DNA of 64,000 bases from Agrobacterium vitis (GTDB lineage: Bacteria; Pseudomonadota; Alphaproteobacteria; Rhizobiales; Rhizobiaceae), in the NCBI RefSeq assembly GCF_037039395.1, contig NZ_CP146244.1, positions 930,001 through 994,000 on the forward strand, in the 5' to 3' direction. The notes under the pieces are model-generated. The model made no database searches, was not told where the DNA came from, and worked only from the letters and a program-made list of their open reading frames with translations. The position numbers were made by a program, and so were the translations under genes. Shown piece by piece: positions 28,902-38,729 of the stretch; position 1 is the stretch's first letter, and each line of letters starts with the position of its first letter.

Positions 28902-29764
28902 CCACGACCGTGACAATTTCAAAACCGTCTACCAGGCGGCTCGCTCGTCTCTTTCTCCGTCCGACTTTGCTGATCGGCGGGCTGATTATCATCCTGCTGG
29001 TGGCGATTGCCCTTCTGTCGCTGGTCTGGACACCGCTGCCGCCGACCCGGATGCAGATCGTCTACAAGCTGAAACCGCCGCTGGTGCATGGCCTGCTGGG
29101 AACCGACCAGCTTGGCCGCGACCTGACCTCCATGCTGATGGTTGGCGCCTGGAACTCTCTATCGACCGCCCTGGCGGCGGTGGTGCTTGGCGCAGGCATC
29201 GGCACGCTGTTCGGCGTCACGGTTGCGGCGCGGCGCGGCATGGTCGAGGCGCTGACCATGCGGATCAACGATGTGATCTTCGCTATTCCTCCGATCCTGT
29301 CGGCCATGATGCTCGGCGCTCTGCTTGGCACGGGGCGGTTTACCGCCATTATCGCTATCGCCGTGTTCATGGTGCCAGTTTTTGCCCGCGTCACCGCCAG
29401 TGCTGCTCTTCAGGTCTGGTCACGGGATTATGTGCTGGCGGCGCGTGCTGCAGGCAAGGGTCAGGTGCTGATCACCATCGAACATGTCTTGCCCAATATT
29501 GCCAGCCAGATCATCGTACAGGTCGCCATCCAGCTCGGCCTGGCCATTCTGACCGAGGCGGGCTTGAGCTTTCTTGGTCTCGGCATGCCGCCACCGGCAC
29601 CGACCTGGGGGCGGATGCTGGCCGATTCCCAGACCTATCTTGCTGCCGCGCCCTGGCTTGCCATCCTGCCGGGCCTTGCCATCGCGCTTACTGTGCTTGG
29701 CTTTAATATGCTGGGCGATGGGCTGCGCGATCTTCTCGACCCGCGTGAAAAGGGGCGTTCATGA
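28898..29764 (+). CDS. Peptide-type ABC importer permease (DppC-type)
   Basis: A 288-residue permease with the DppC signature LLGTDQLGRDLTSMLMVGAWNSL, about six membrane segments and the EAA loop YVLAARAAGKGQVLITIEHVLPNI. It overlaps both neighbours by 4 bases. Partner of the DppB-type permease just upstream. Confidence 0.92.
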   Translation: MTTTVTISKPSTRRLARLFLRPTLLIGGLIIILLVAIALLSLVWTPLPPTRMQIVYKLKPPLVHGLLGTDQLGRDLTSMLMVGAWNSLSTALAAVVLGAGIGTLFGVTVAARRGMVEALTMRINDVIFAIPPILSAMMLGALLGTGRFTAIIAIAVFMVPVFARVTASAALQVWSRDYVLAARAAGKGQVLITIEHVLPNIASQIIVQVAIQLGLAILTEAGLSFLGLGMPPPAPTWGRMLADSQTYLAAAPWLAILPGLAIALTVLGFNMLGDGLRDLLDPREKGRS

Positions 29765-30759
29765 GCGAACAACCGTTGCTCTCGGTTCGAGACCTGTCCA
29801 TTGCAGTAGATCTTCCCGATGGTCGTTGCATGCCCATCATCGATGACCTGAGTTTCGACCTGCGGGCTGGCGAAACGCTTGGCATTGTCGGTGAAAGCGG
29901 CTCTGGAAAATCACTGGCATCGCTGGCAATTATCGGACTTCTGCCCCGCGTCGCCCGCCCGACCGGCCAGATCCTGCTTGACGGAGAGGACCTGTTGAGC
30001 GCCAGCGAAGACCGGCTGTGCAAGATCCGTGGCAACCGGATCGGCATGATCTTCCAGGAACCGTTGACAGCGCTCAACCCGGCGATGACCATCGGCGACC
30101 AGATCGCCGAAGGCCTGGTCTGGCATCGCGGTCTCAGTTGGCGTCAGGCGCGCCGCGAGGCGGTGGAGCTTCTCGATCAGGTCCGCATTCCCCATGCCAA
30201 GCGCCGGGCAGTGACTTACCCGCATGAAATGTCGGGCGGCCAGCGCCAGCGCGTTGGCATCGCCATCGCGCTGGCCTTGAAACCGGCATTGATGATCGCC
30301 GACGAGCCGACCACGGCGCTCGATGTGACGGTACAGGCCGAAGTGCTGGATATTCTCGATGATCTCGTGCGCGAATATCGGATGGCGCTGATCCTCGTCA
30401 GCCACGATCTCGGCGTCATCGCCCGCATGTGCGACCGCACTCTGGTTCTCTATGCCGGAAGGCGGATGGAGGAAGGTCCAACCCACGATGTTCTGACCAC
30501 CCCGCTCAATCCTTATACGCGCGGCCTGCTGTCTGCCGTGCCCAAGCGGGTGCCTGGAAAGGACGGCGAGGAAGGCAGGCTTGCCACCATTCCCGGTACG
30601 GTTCCAGGGTTTGCGCAACTGCCGCAAGGCTGCTGCTTTTCCGACCGTTGTCCTGATGTGGTGACGGAGTGTCGTCTCACCGCGCCGGGCTGGTCGAGGC
30701 ATGGCGAGGATCGCGGCGTGCGCTGTCTGCGCGCTGAGCAAGGGGAGGTCAGCCAATGA
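29761..30759 (+). CDS. Peptide-type ABC importer ATPase (DppD-type)
   Basis: A 332-residue ATPase. Walker A is GESGSGKSL, signature MSGGQRQRVGIAIAL, Walker B LMIADEPTTALD, followed by VSHDLGVIARMCDRT. The C-terminal Cys-containing region CCFSDRCPDVVTEC is typical of this family. It overlaps its neighbours by 4 bases and forms a heterodimer with the next gene product. Confidence 0.93.
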   Translation: MSEQPLLSVRDLSIAVDLPDGRCMPIIDDLSFDLRAGETLGIVGESGSGKSLASLAIIGLLPRVARPTGQILLDGEDLLSASEDRLCKIRGNRIGMIFQEPLTALNPAMTIGDQIAEGLVWHRGLSWRQARREAVELLDQVRIPHAKRRAVTYPHEMSGGQRQRVGIAIALALKPALMIADEPTTALDVTVQAEVLDILDDLVREYRMALILVSHDLGVIARMCDRTLVLYAGRRMEEGPTHDVLTTPLNPYTRGLLSAVPKRVPGKDGEEGRLATIPGTVPGFAQLPQGCCFSDRCPDVVTECRLTAPGWSRHGEDRGVRCLRAEQGEVSQ

Positions 30760-31748
30760 CCGACAACAGTCTTCTCGATATTCGCATGCTTGCCCGCGAC
30801 TATATCAGCCGTCCGCTGTTCGGGAAGCCGCATACCAGCCGGGCGCTGGACGAGGTATCGCTGACGGTTGGGCGCGGCGAGATCTATGGCATTGTCGGCG
30901 AAAGCGGGTGTGGCAAATCCACCCTTGCCCGGCTGGTGATGGCGCTCGACCGTCCAACCTCGGGCCATGTCCTGTTCGACGGTGACGATCTGTTTTCGCT
31001 GTCGTCCAAGGCATTGAAGCGCAAGCGGCAGGCCTTCCAGATGGTGTTTCAGGACCCGTTCGGCTCGCTCGATCCGCGCCAGACCATCGGGCGGATTATC
31101 GCTGAACCCTTGCATGTGCTGACGCCAAGGCCGGGTAAGGCCGCGATCCGCGACAAAGTCGCCGCCATGCTGGAAAGCGTCGGCTTGCAGGCCAGCCATG
31201 CGCAGCGCTATCCGCACGAGTTTTCCGGCGGCCAGCGCCAGCGGATCGCCATTGCCCGTGCCCTGATCACCGAACCGAAACTTGTCGTGGCCGATGAGGC
31301 GGTCTCGGCGCTCGATCTCTCGGTCCAGGGGCAGGTCCTCAACCTGTTGATGGATCTGCGCCGCACACGCGGGGTCAGCTTTCTGTTTATCACCCATAAT
31401 CTGGCGGTGGTGGATTGTATCGCTGACCGGGTCGGGGTGATGTATCGCGGCAGGCTGGTGGAGCAGGGACCGGCCCATGCGGTTTTCGAGCAGCCACTGC
31501 ATCCCTATACGAAAATTCTGGCCGATGCCGAGCCGAGCGTTCACCGTTTCGGCAGGCCGCAAAAGCCCGCCCCTCTGCCTGATATCAGCGGCGATCCGGA
31601 TATTGGCTGTGCGTTCCGCGCTCGCTGTCCGCTGGCGCAGACACGCTGCACCATTGAGCAGCCAGTGCTGCGGGAAATCATGCCCGGACGCCAGGCGGCC
31701 TGCCACCGTGCCGAGGTGATGGCCGGGACCGATACCTTCATCCGATAA
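30756..31748 (+). CDS. Peptide-type ABC importer ATPase (DppF-type)
   Basis: A 330-residue ATPase. Walker A is GESGCGKST, signature FSGGQRQRIAIARAL, Walker B LVVADEAVSALD. The usual Pro of DEP is Ala here (DEAVSALD), a small change at a normally conserved place. C-terminal Cys region CAFRARCPLAQTRC. It is the last transporter gene before the amidase, 25 bases downstream. Confidence 0.92.
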   Translation: MTDNSLLDIRMLARDYISRPLFGKPHTSRALDEVSLTVGRGEIYGIVGESGCGKSTLARLVMALDRPTSGHVLFDGDDLFSLSSKALKRKRQAFQMVFQDPFGSLDPRQTIGRIIAEPLHVLTPRPGKAAIRDKVAAMLESVGLQASHAQRYPHEFSGGQRQRIAIARALITEPKLVVADEAVSALDLSVQGQVLNLLMDLRRTRGVSFLFITHNLAVVDCIADRVGVMYRGRLVEQGPAHAVFEQPLHPYTKILADAEPSVHRFGRPQKPAPLPDISGDPDIGCAFRARCPLAQTRCTIEQPVLREIMPGRQAACHRAEVMAGTDTFIR

Positions 31749-31773
31749 AGATCAAAGATATAGAAAGCCAGGA

Positions 31774-33159
31774 ATGACCGATCTTGTTGATTTGACCATC
31801 CGGGAGCTGATTGCCGGTTTCAGCGCCAAGACCCTGTCTCCGGAAGACTATTGGAACGCCGTCGAGGCCCGGATCGATGCTTTCGAGCCCTCGGTTCAGG
31901 CGCTTTACCTCTACGATCCCGAAAGCGCCCGCGCCCAGGCCCGTGCCTCCACGGATCGCTGGCAGCGCGAGGCACCACTCGGCCCGCTCGACGGCATTCC
32001 CGTCTCGCTGAAGGAGCTGATTGCCACGAAAGGCCAACCGGTGCCGCTTGGCACTGCCGCCGTTGATCTCGTGCCTGCTGCGGCAGACGCGCCGATTGCG
32101 GCACGGATGCGTGAGGACGGCGCGGTGATCTTTGCCAAGACCACCTGCCCGGATTACGGCATGCTGTCTTCGGGCCTGTCGAGTTTCCATCCTCTCAGCC
32201 GCAATCCCTGGGATCTCAGCCAAAACCCCGGCGGCTCCAGCGCCGGTGCGGCGGCGGCGGGGGCTGCCGGGTTCGGCCCGCTGCATATCGGTACGGATAT
32301 TGGCGGATCGGTGCGCTTGCCCGCCGGATGGACCGGGCTGTTCGGCTTCAAGCCCAGCCATGGTCGCATCCCGGTCGATCCCTATTATGTCGGGCGTTGC
32401 GCCGGGCCGATGACCCGCTGTGTGGATGATGCCGCCTATTCGATGATGACCTTGGCGCGCCCTGACTGGCGTGACGGGACCAGTCTTCCTCCAGAGAAAA
32501 TCAGCTGGCTGGACGAGGATATCGATATCAGCGGCATGAAAATCGGTGTCATGCTGGATGCTGGCTGCGGTCTTGCTGCCGAGGAGGAGGTGCGCGAGGC
32601 AATTATCGCTGCCGCCAGGCGCTTCGAGGCGGCAGGGGCCGAGGTTTTCGAAGTTGGCCCGGTGATGAACCGCGCCATGCTGGATGGGCTGGATGTGTTC
32701 TGGCGGGCAAAGTTCTGGGGCGATATTGCCGCCCTCAGCACGGAAAAACGCCAGATGATCCTGCCCTATATCTATGAATGGGCCGAGGGTGGGGCCAGCG
32801 TCAGCGGTGTCGATGCGGTCAAGGGTTTTGGCCAGACCATCGAGATGCGCAAAACCTGCGGCGCGCTGTTTACCCGCGTCGATGCGGTTCTGTCGCCGGT
32901 CAATCCTGTCGTTTCCTACCCGGCAGAGTGGGCCTCGCCGACCAATGATCCGCAAAAGCCTTTCGAGCACATTGCCTTCACGGTGCCGTGGAACATGTCG
33001 GAACAGCCAGCGGCATCGATCAATTGCGGCTTTTCAAACAGCGGCATGCCAATAGGTTTGCAGATTGTTGGTCCGCGATTTGCTGATCTGACCGTGCTGA
33101 AACTGTCGAAACTGTTTGAAAGCTGGACCGGACGGATCAGCACTTGGCCGCAGCCTTGA
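31774..33159 (+). CDS. Amidase-signature family amidase
   Basis: A 461-residue serine amidase. The Ser-cisSer-Lys triad is readable as Lys80 (PVSLKEL), Ser155 (GGSSAG) and nucleophile Ser179 (DIGGSVRLPA). The spacings of 75 and 24 residues match fatty acid amide hydrolase (142/217/241). It hydrolyses a carboxamide to ammonia and acid in the cytoplasm. Being last in an operon with a peptide-type importer, it probably acts on the imported compound. The C-terminal region (PWNMSEQPAASINCGFSNSGMPIGLQIVG) is also typical. The substrate could be an aryl or aliphatic amide, and specificity cannot be read from sequence. Confidence 0.9.
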   Translation: MTDLVDLTIRELIAGFSAKTLSPEDYWNAVEARIDAFEPSVQALYLYDPESARAQARASTDRWQREAPLGPLDGIPVSLKELIATKGQPVPLGTAAVDLVPAAADAPIAARMREDGAVIFAKTTCPDYGMLSSGLSSFHPLSRNPWDLSQNPGGSSAGAAAAGAAGFGPLHIGTDIGGSVRLPAGWTGLFGFKPSHGRIPVDPYYVGRCAGPMTRCVDDAAYSMMTLARPDWRDGTSLPPEKISWLDEDIDISGMKIGVMLDAGCGLAAEEEVREAIIAAARRFEAAGAEVFEVGPVMNRAMLDGLDVFWRAKFWGDIAALSTEKRQMILPYIYEWAEGGASVSGVDAVKGFGQTIEMRKTCGALFTRVDAVLSPVNPVVSYPAEWASPTNDPQKPFEHIAFTVPWNMSEQPAASINCGFSNSGMPIGLQIVGPRFADLTVLKLSKLFESWTGRISTWPQP

Positions 33160-33210
33160 TGGGTCCAGAAAGTGCGCGACAGTTTCGATATCTCGGCTTC
33201 GCCGCCCCCT

Positions 33211-33255
33211 TATCCCGCTGCCGCGACCTTCTCCCCGCTGGGGAGAAGAGGGATA
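33211..33255. repeat. Nested palindromic intergenic repeat between convergent operons
   Basis: The inner stem CTTCTCCCC (33228-33236) pairs with GGGGAGAAG (33240-33248), and the outer TATCCC (33211-33216) pairs with GGGATA (33250-33255). It lies between the amidase stop (33159) and the allophanate hydrolase stop (33340). It resembles the small mosaic palindromes scattered in rhizobial genomes and may also end both transcripts. Confidence 0.65.
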
Positions 33256-33339
33256 GAGCCGCAGATTTTTGGGACCTCCTCTTGGGTGAAGGCAATCTCT
33301 GGCTCTGCCGGGTGCTCTGAGCGAAAACATTGAAATGCT

Positions 33340-35136
33340 TTATTGCAAGCTGGCGATATACGCCCGCCAGCCACCCAAATGCGTAATGTCTTCAGCACCT
33401 TCCAGGGCTGAAGGCTCGACGAGAAAACCCTTGGCGCTCGAGCCGTCGTCGAGGAAGACCGTGCCGATACACATCGGCGAAGGGATCATGTTGACGAACT
33501 GGCCGAAGCCTGCGGGTGTCAGTTGCCAGATTTCCACGGCAATCGCGGCACCTTGCTCGACCCGAACCAGGCCGGGCTTGGGCGGTGTCTGGTTGGGCAG
33601 GGCAAACAGTTTATAGTTGGTCGATGTTGTGCCAGCCCGCAGGAACCTGGCGTTAAGGCTGGTCAGTTGGTGATTGAGTGGCATGCCGGACAGATGCGCG
33701 CCGACAACGATGACAGGGATCAGGCTCTCGGCCTTTTCGACCGGTTTTTCAGATGCCGGTGGAAGCGGCCAGCCGGTGGCGCCGACGGTGGTGCCAAGGC
33801 GGTTGTGCAAGGCAGAACCCAGCGCTGCGGTCAGGCCATCGGCACCGAAGGGTGCGAGCAGCGTGACGCTGGAGGGCAGGCCATCGCCGCGCTTGCCGGT
33901 CGGCACGGCAATGCCGCACATGTCCAGAAGGTTGACGAAATTGGTATAGGTGCCGAGGCGTGAATTGGCCTTGATCGGCTCATCTTGCAGATCGGCCAGC
34001 GTGTAATGGGTGGGTGCTGTCGGCACGCAGATCACATCGACGGAGGCGATTACCGGGGCCAATTGCTGCTTCAGCGCTTGCAGGCGGTACATGCCGGAAA
34101 AGGCATCGGCGGCAGTCAGGGTTTTCGCTGCGCTGTAGATCTTGTGTGTGACCGGATGGAAGCTTTCGGGCTTCGCGTCGAAAAATTCCTTGACCGCCGC
34201 ATAGCGCTCGGCCACCCAGGCGCCTTCATAGAGCAGGTTTGCAACCTCAAAGAAGCCGGAAAACGGCAGGTCCACGAGCGTGTGGCCCATGGCCGACAAT
34301 TCCGCCAGCGCCTTATCGAAAGCGGCTTCCATAAGGCCGTCGCCGAAGAATTCACGGTCGGCCTTCGCGGGAACGCCAATGCGCAGGACTGGAGCGGACG
34401 CCAGGGCATGACCTGTCGGCATAGGGCGGGAATAAGCATCTGTTGCGTCGGGTTTAGCGGCGACGGCGAAGATCTTATGGGCATCTTCCACCGTCAGCGC
34501 AAAGATCGATACGCAATCGAGGGTGCGGCAGGCGGGAATGACACCAGTGGCAGACAGCGCGCCGACCGAGGGCTTCAAGCCGACAATATTGTTCAGCCCG
34601 GCAGGAATGCGACCAGAGCCTGCCGTGTCGGTGCCGAGCGCGAAGCTGACAATGCCCTGCGCCGTTGCCACCGCCGAGCCTGAACTGGAGCCGCCGGGGA
34701 CCAGCGTAGGATCGATCGCATTGCGGGGAATGGCATGGGGCGTGCGTACGCCGACCAGGCCGGTGGCGAATTGGTCGAGATTGGTCTTGCCGATCACCAG
34801 GGCACCCGCTTCTTTCAACAGGCGCACCACAGTCGCATCGGTTTCGGGCGTATAGGCATAGTCCGGGCAGGCGGCGGTGGTCGGCAAGCCCGCGACATCG
34901 ATATTGTCCTTGACGGCAAAAGGAATGCCCCAGAGCGGCTTTGTCTCCGGTGAAAATGCTCCGAGCGCTTGCGCCTGATCCAGCAGCTCCGCCTTGTCGG
35001 CGAGTCTGAGGAAAATACCGGGATCGTCGATGGCGGCGATGCGAGAAAATACCTCTTCGATCATTGCCTGTGGCGTCCAGCCAGAGGCATAGGCGGCGTG
35101 AAGCGATGCAATATCAAAAGCTTGAGAAAATGCCAT
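33340..35136 (-). CDS. atzF: Allophanate hydrolase (AtzF-type)
   Basis: A 598-residue amidase-signature enzyme that converts allophanate to ammonia and CO2, the last step of cyanuric acid and biuret use. The triad reads Lys76 (PFAVKDN), Ser150 (GGSSSG) and nucleophile Ser174 (DTAGSGRIPA); spacings of 74 and 24 equal those of AtzF (91/165/189). Residues about 470-598 form the extra C-terminal domain found in allophanate hydrolases and absent from ordinary amidases. Length matches AtzF (605). No urea carboxylase gene is nearby, so allophanate must come from biuret rather than urea. It is the last gene of the operon, 3 bases after the cupin gene. Confidence 0.93.
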   Translation of the reverse strand: MAFSQAFDIASLHAAYASGWTPQAMIEEVFSRIAAIDDPGIFLRLADKAELLDQAQALGAFSPETKPLWGIPFAVKDNIDVAGLPTTAACPDYAYTPETDATVVRLLKEAGALVIGKTNLDQFATGLVGVRTPHAIPRNAIDPTLVPGGSSSGSAVATAQGIVSFALGTDTAGSGRIPAGLNNIVGLKPSVGALSATGVIPACRTLDCVSIFALTVEDAHKIFAVAAKPDATDAYSRPMPTGHALASAPVLRIGVPAKADREFFGDGLMEAAFDKALAELSAMGHTLVDLPFSGFFEVANLLYEGAWVAERYAAVKEFFDAKPESFHPVTHKIYSAAKTLTAADAFSGMYRLQALKQQLAPVIASVDVICVPTAPTHYTLADLQDEPIKANSRLGTYTNFVNLLDMCGIAVPTGKRGDGLPSSVTLLAPFGADGLTAALGSALHNRLGTTVGATGWPLPPASEKPVEKAESLIPVIVVGAHLSGMPLNHQLTSLNARFLRAGTTSTNYKLFALPNQTPPKPGLVRVEQGAAIAVEIWQLTPAGFGQFVNMIPSPMCIGTVFLDDGSSAKGFLVEPSALEGAEDITHLGGWRAYIASLQ

Positions 35137-35139
35137 GGA

Positions 35140-35484
35140 TCAGTTTTCCAATAGTGTTACGGGGCGATCCCATTGGATCAGGACGGTGCAGCCATCAATG
35201 CTCCACACGGAATGTTCGGTGCCTGCCGCATTGACGATATAGGAGCCGGTGCCATAGGTGCCGGTCTCGTCCGACTGACTGCCTTCCAGCACCAGAATGG
35301 TTTCCAGCCCTTCGTGGCGGTGGCGGGGAACCGAGGCTCCGGCCTGATAGGCCAGAAGGGCAACGCCAGGCTGGTCGCCCTCAAAACGTCGTATCCAGTG
35401 AATGGTCACGCCCTTGCGGAAGGGCTCATAGGTCAGGCTTTTCCAGCCACCGGCCAGCATATTGTCACGGGTCGTTTCAGCCAT
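35140..35484 (-). CDS. Small cupin-fold protein (ChrR-like cupin)
   Basis: A 114-residue single-domain cupin. Motif 1 is [21 protein letters not shown] and motif 2 [16 protein letters not shown], giving His/His/Glu plus His metal ligands. The ATG at 35484 has GGAGG upstream and overlaps the preceding hydrolase gene by 8 bases. It lies between two hydrolases of the biuret pathway. The role is unknown: a metal-dependent accessory enzyme or a small sensor are both possible. Confidence 0.8.
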   Translation of the reverse strand: MAETTRDNMLAGGWKSLTYEPFRKGVTIHWIRRFEGDQPGVALLAYQAGASVPRHRHEGLETILVLEGSQSDETGTYGTGSYIVNAAGTEHSVWSIDGCTVLIQWDRPVTLLEN

Positions 35485-36148
35485 GGGCAAGCGCCTCCAG
35501 AAAGGGGTCGAGATGGGCGGTCCAGCCGACAATTCCGCCCTGAGCGCGGATCATCTCCAGGGCCGCTTGCTTGAAGGCCGGGAAATAGCTGGCGGTGGCT
35601 TCTTCGATCAGCAGGCAGTCATAGCCCCGGTCATTGGCCTCGCGCATCGTGGTCTGCACACAGACTTCGGTGGTGACGCCGGCAAAGATCAATTGGGTAA
35701 TGCCGCGCTTTGAGAGCTCTTCGCCGAGATAGGTGGCGTAGAACGCACCCTTGCCGGGCTTTTCGATCACCAACTCGCCGTCGACAGGCGCAAGTTCCGG
35801 CAGAATGCCGGTGCCGTATTCCCCTGAAATCAGGATGCGGCCCATCGGCCCGGGATCACCGATCCGCAAAGTGGGATTGCCGCGATTGCGCTTGGCATCC
35901 GGCAGGTCGGAGAGATCGGGCCTGTGGCATTCCATCGTGTGGATCACGGTAAGACCGTGGGTGCGAGCCGCCTCCAGTAGGCGTTTGACATCCGGCACGA
36001 TGGCGCTGACGAGGCTGACATCATTGCCAAGTGTTTCGCCAAAGCCGCCCGGCTCGGTGAAATCACGCTGCATGTCGATGATGACAAGCGCCGCCTGGTC
36101 CAGCTTCAACGGGAAGGCGAAGGGTTGGGCCTCGATATCCACCATCAT
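35477..36148 (-). CDS. Isochorismatase-fold cysteine hydrolase, candidate triuret hydrolase
   Basis: A 223-residue cysteine hydrolase paralogous to the biuret hydrolase at 38726-39427. The triad is readable as Asp25 (VIIDMQRDF), Lys130 (EKPGKGAF) and Cys163 ([17 protein letters not shown]). Compared with BiuH it lacks the short N-terminal extension and differs in the [10 protein letters not shown] and GDPGPMGRI segments. In Rhizobium leguminosarum and Herbaspirillum a BiuH paralogue encoded beside biuH was described as triuret hydrolase TrtA, which yields carboxybiuret. Assignment here rests on that context, not on a search. The start overlaps the ATPase stop (ATGA). Other ureide or amide substrates remain possible. 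Confidence 0.78.
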   Translation of the reverse strand: MMVDIEAQPFAFPLKLDQAALVIIDMQRDFTEPGGFGETLGNDVSLVSAIVPDVKRLLEAARTHGLTVIHTMECHRPDLSDLPDAKRNRGNPTLRIGDPGPMGRILISGEYGTGILPELAPVDGELVIEKPGKGAFYATYLGEELSKRGITQLIFAGVTTEVCVQTTMREANDRGYDCLLIEEATASYFPAFKQAALEMIRAQGGIVGWTAHLDPFLEALAHG

Positions 36149-37671
36149 GCATGTCCTGCCATATGGGCGCCGATCACGGCAATGTCGGCACCGCGCGCCG
36201 GGGTCTCGTAAACCAGCCTGCCATCCGACATCACGACAATGCGGTCGGACATTTCCATCAACTCGTCCAGATCCTCGGAAAACAGCAGCACGGCGCTGCC
36301 ATTGTTGCGCGCCTTCATGATCCGGGCGCGGATTTCGGCGACGGCGGAAAAATCCAGACCAAAGCATGGATTGGAGACAACACGCAGATCGACATCGCCG
36401 GTCAGTTCCCGCGCCAGCACGGCGCGCTGCACATTGCCGCCCGACAGCGAGGCAATCGGCGAGGCGGGCGAGGCGGTCTTGACCTTGAAATCGGCAATCA
36501 ATCGCCCGGCTGTCTCGCGCATGGCCTTGGCATTCAGCCAGAACCGGGTCTTTCCCCTGGCATCCACATCGAAATCACGAAAACTCAGGTTTTCAGCTAC
36601 TGACATTCTCGGCGCGCAGGCATTCAGCAGCGGTTCTTCCGGGATGAAACGGACATTGGCGGCCCGCGTTTCCTGTCGGGTGGCCGTATAGGGCCGGTCC
36701 TTGACCGTGATGTCGCCCGCCTCGGCAGGTCGTTGCCCGGCCAGCACTTCGGCCAGCTCCTTCTGGCCATTGCCGGAAATACCGGCAATCCCGACGATTT
36801 CGCCAGCTCTGACGTTGAGATCATCCACCTCGATACTCTTCAAGCCGCTGCGGTCGCGGGTTTTCATCCCCCGGATCGACAGGATGGAGGGGCTGGCGTC
36901 CGCAACCGGCAAGCGGCTGTCGAGTTCGGCCAGTTTGACATCGCCGATCATCATTGCCGCCATGTCCTGCGTCGTCAGGTCTGCTGTGCGGCCCGAGCCG
37001 ACCAACTTGCCACGCCGCAGCACCGAAACCGCATCGGCGAACTTTTGCACCTCATGGAATTTGTGGGAAATCATCAGCACGGTCAGTGCTCCGCGCTCGG
37101 TCATGCCCCGCACCAGACCCAGCATGTCGTCTGCCTCGGCAGGTGTCAGCACCGATGTCGGCTCGTCGAGGATCAGGAACCGGCGTCCAAGATAGAGCTG
37201 TTTGATGATTTCCAGCTTCTGCTTTTCACCCGCCGACAATTCCCGCACCGGACGCTCCAGCGGGATCTGGAAGGGCATGGTCGCCATGAAATCGTTGAGC
37301 GCCTGACGCTCTCGCCGCCAGTTGATCATCGCAGGCACGGCATTGCGGCTGATGACCAGGTTTTCCGCGCCGGTCAGTGACGGCACCAGAGTGAAATGCT
37401 GGTAGACCATGCCAAGTCCCAGGGATGCCGCATCGCGGGGCGAGGCGATCTCCACCTCCCGGTCCTCGACCAGCAATTGACCCGAGGTTTGGCGGTAAAA
37501 GCCCATGATGCATTTGACCAAGGTTGATTTGCCCGCGCCGTTTTCGCCCAGCAGGGCATGGAAAGATCCGGCCTGCACCTTGATGGAGACCGCATCGAGG
37601 GCGGTGAAGCTGCCGAACCGCATGGTCATGGCGGCGGTCTCGATGCTGATGGCACTTCCGCTGGGCTTCAT
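36145..37671 (-). CDS. Double-domain ABC ATPase of a BMP-type importer
   Basis: A 508-residue ATPase with two nucleotide-binding halves, as in RbsA and nucleoside (YufO/NupO-type) importers. Half 1 has Walker [10 protein letters not shown], signature [11 protein letters not shown] and Walker [12 protein letters not shown]. Half 2 is degenerate: GISGNGQKE in place of Walker A, and [10 protein letters not shown] at Walker B (typical for this class); its signature [15 protein letters not shown] is intact. It should power the permeases at 40469-42558 even though four enzyme genes lie between them. It overlaps the neighbouring genes on both sides by 4 bases. Confidence 0.92.
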   Translation of the reverse strand: MKPSGSAISIETAAMTMRFGSFTALDAVSIKVQAGSFHALLGENGAGKSTLVKCIMGFYRQTSGQLLVEDREVEIASPRDAASLGLGMVYQHFTLVPSLTGAENLVISRNAVPAMINWRRERQALNDFMATMPFQIPLERPVRELSAGEKQKLEIIKQLYLGRRFLILDEPTSVLTPAEADDMLGLVRGMTERGALTVLMISHKFHEVQKFADAVSVLRRGKLVGSGRTADLTTQDMAAMMIGDVKLAELDSRLPVADASPSILSIRGMKTRDRSGLKSIEVDDLNVRAGEIVGIAGISGNGQKELAEVLAGQRPAEAGDITVKDRPYTATRQETRAANVRFIPEEPLLNACAPRMSVAENLSFRDFDVDARGKTRFWLNAKAMRETAGRLIADFKVKTASPASPIASLSGGNVQRAVLARELTGDVDLRVVSNPCFGLDFSAVAEIRARIMKARNNGSAVLLFSEDLDELMEMSDRIVVMSDGRLVYETPARGADIAVIGAHMAGHA

Positions 37672-38729
37672 ATCACATCCTCCCGCTCGACAATAATTGC
37701 CACCGGCCCGCCGCCGGGCGGTCCCTGATGTTCGGCTCCACCAGACACATACAGGTCCGTTTCCCCGAACACGCCAGCCAGCACGCCGCCGACAAAGGCG
37801 CGGGCATGGCGGGTGCCGGAAATGTCGCTATCCTCAAGCATGGTGTGGCGCTTGCCCCGCACGATGCCTCTTGGATCGGGTTCGGCCTTGGCCAGCACGG
37901 CGCTCAGTTTTCCAAGCGGCATGTCGGACCAGGCGGCCCGCACGCTCGGCGCATCCATGGCGTCGAACATCACGGTATGGGTCATGGCAAATGGTCCGCT
38001 CCAATGATCGCTCATGCCGAGAACGATGATTTCGTGATCGGTCAGCTCCACGCCCGCCGAGGTGGAGGCGCGGGCGGAATAGAGGTCAAGCGTGCGGCAG
38101 ATGTCGGTGTCCTTGATATCGTCCATGTCAAGCTCGCCCAGTGCCACGGCGACGCCCAGCGCCGAGGCGCCGCGTGAATAGCCCATGGATTTCAGCGTCT
38201 CAGTAATAACCGTGCGTTTTCCACGCGCCTGGGCCTGTGCCACCCGCGCCGATGTCAGTAGCGGGCATTTGATCTGCACGAAATGCACATCCGCCGGATT
38301 GTCTATCCCGGCATCAGCCATGGCAGTGCGCACGCCCTGGGCGACCAGATCCACCTGTTCCTTGCGGCCCAGATGTTCGGGCAGGAGCGAGGCGGTACGG
38401 GCAACGCCGATGGCGAGCGAGCGGTTCGGCGCTGCCTCCACCCGTTCACGCGCAAAAATCGTCCAATGGGGCGACAGCGCCCCTTCCGTGCCGCCGGACA
38501 TGACGATGGAAACACCTGTCACACCGAGGCGGGCAAACAGCTGTTCGAATGTGGCGGTGGCAAAACCACGGGTGAAATCGTTGACACAGCCATTGCCCTC
38601 GGTCTTGCCCAGCACCGCGACGATGCTGTGCGGATCGAGGCCGCCGGCAATCATCGCTTCGACGCCGGATATGTCATCCGGGGCTGAGGCGGCAACGCGG
38701 TAAACCGAGGCGCGAAAGCATGGGGTCAC
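37668..38729 (-). CDS. atzD: Cyanuric acid amidohydrolase (AtzD/barbiturase family)
   Basis: A 353-residue member of the AtzD/TrzD/barbiturase family, which opens cyanuric acid to carboxybiuret. The three-fold repeated Ser/Lys plan is visible: Lys42 with Ser78 (MSGGTEG), Lys154 (IKCPL) with the YSRGASALG segment (Ser189), and a third unit with Lys281 or Lys293 and Ser329 ([15 protein letters not shown]). The HQGPPGGGP end motif is typical. The start is GTG at 38729, overlapping the biuH stop (GTGA). Barbiturase is the main alternative, but neighbouring biuret and allophanate hydrolases, with no pyrimidine genes, favour cyanuric acid. Confidence 0.88.
   Translation of the reverse strand: MTPCFRASVYRVAASAPDDISGVEAMIAGGLDPHSIVAVLGKTEGNGCVNDFTRGFATATFEQLFARLGVTGVSIVMSGGTEGALSPHWTIFARERVEAAPNRSLAIGVARTASLLPEHLGRKEQVDLVAQGVRTAMADAGIDNPADVHFVQIKCPLLTSARVAQAQARGKRTVITETLKSMGYSRGASALGVAVALGELDMDDIKDTDICRTLDLYSARASTSAGVELTDHEIIVLGMSDHWSGPFAMTHTVMFDAMDAPSVRAAWSDMPLGKLSAVLAKAEPDPRGIVRGKRHTMLEDSDISGTRHARAFVGGVLAGVFGETDLYVSGGAEHQGPPGGGPVAIIVEREDVI

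Noticed and set aside
37668..38729. Assignment of the AtzD-family gene as barbiturase of pyrimidine breakdown
   Set aside because: Not excluded by sequence, but adjacent biuH and atzF and the lack of pyrimidine catabolic genes make cyanuric acid hydrolase more likely.
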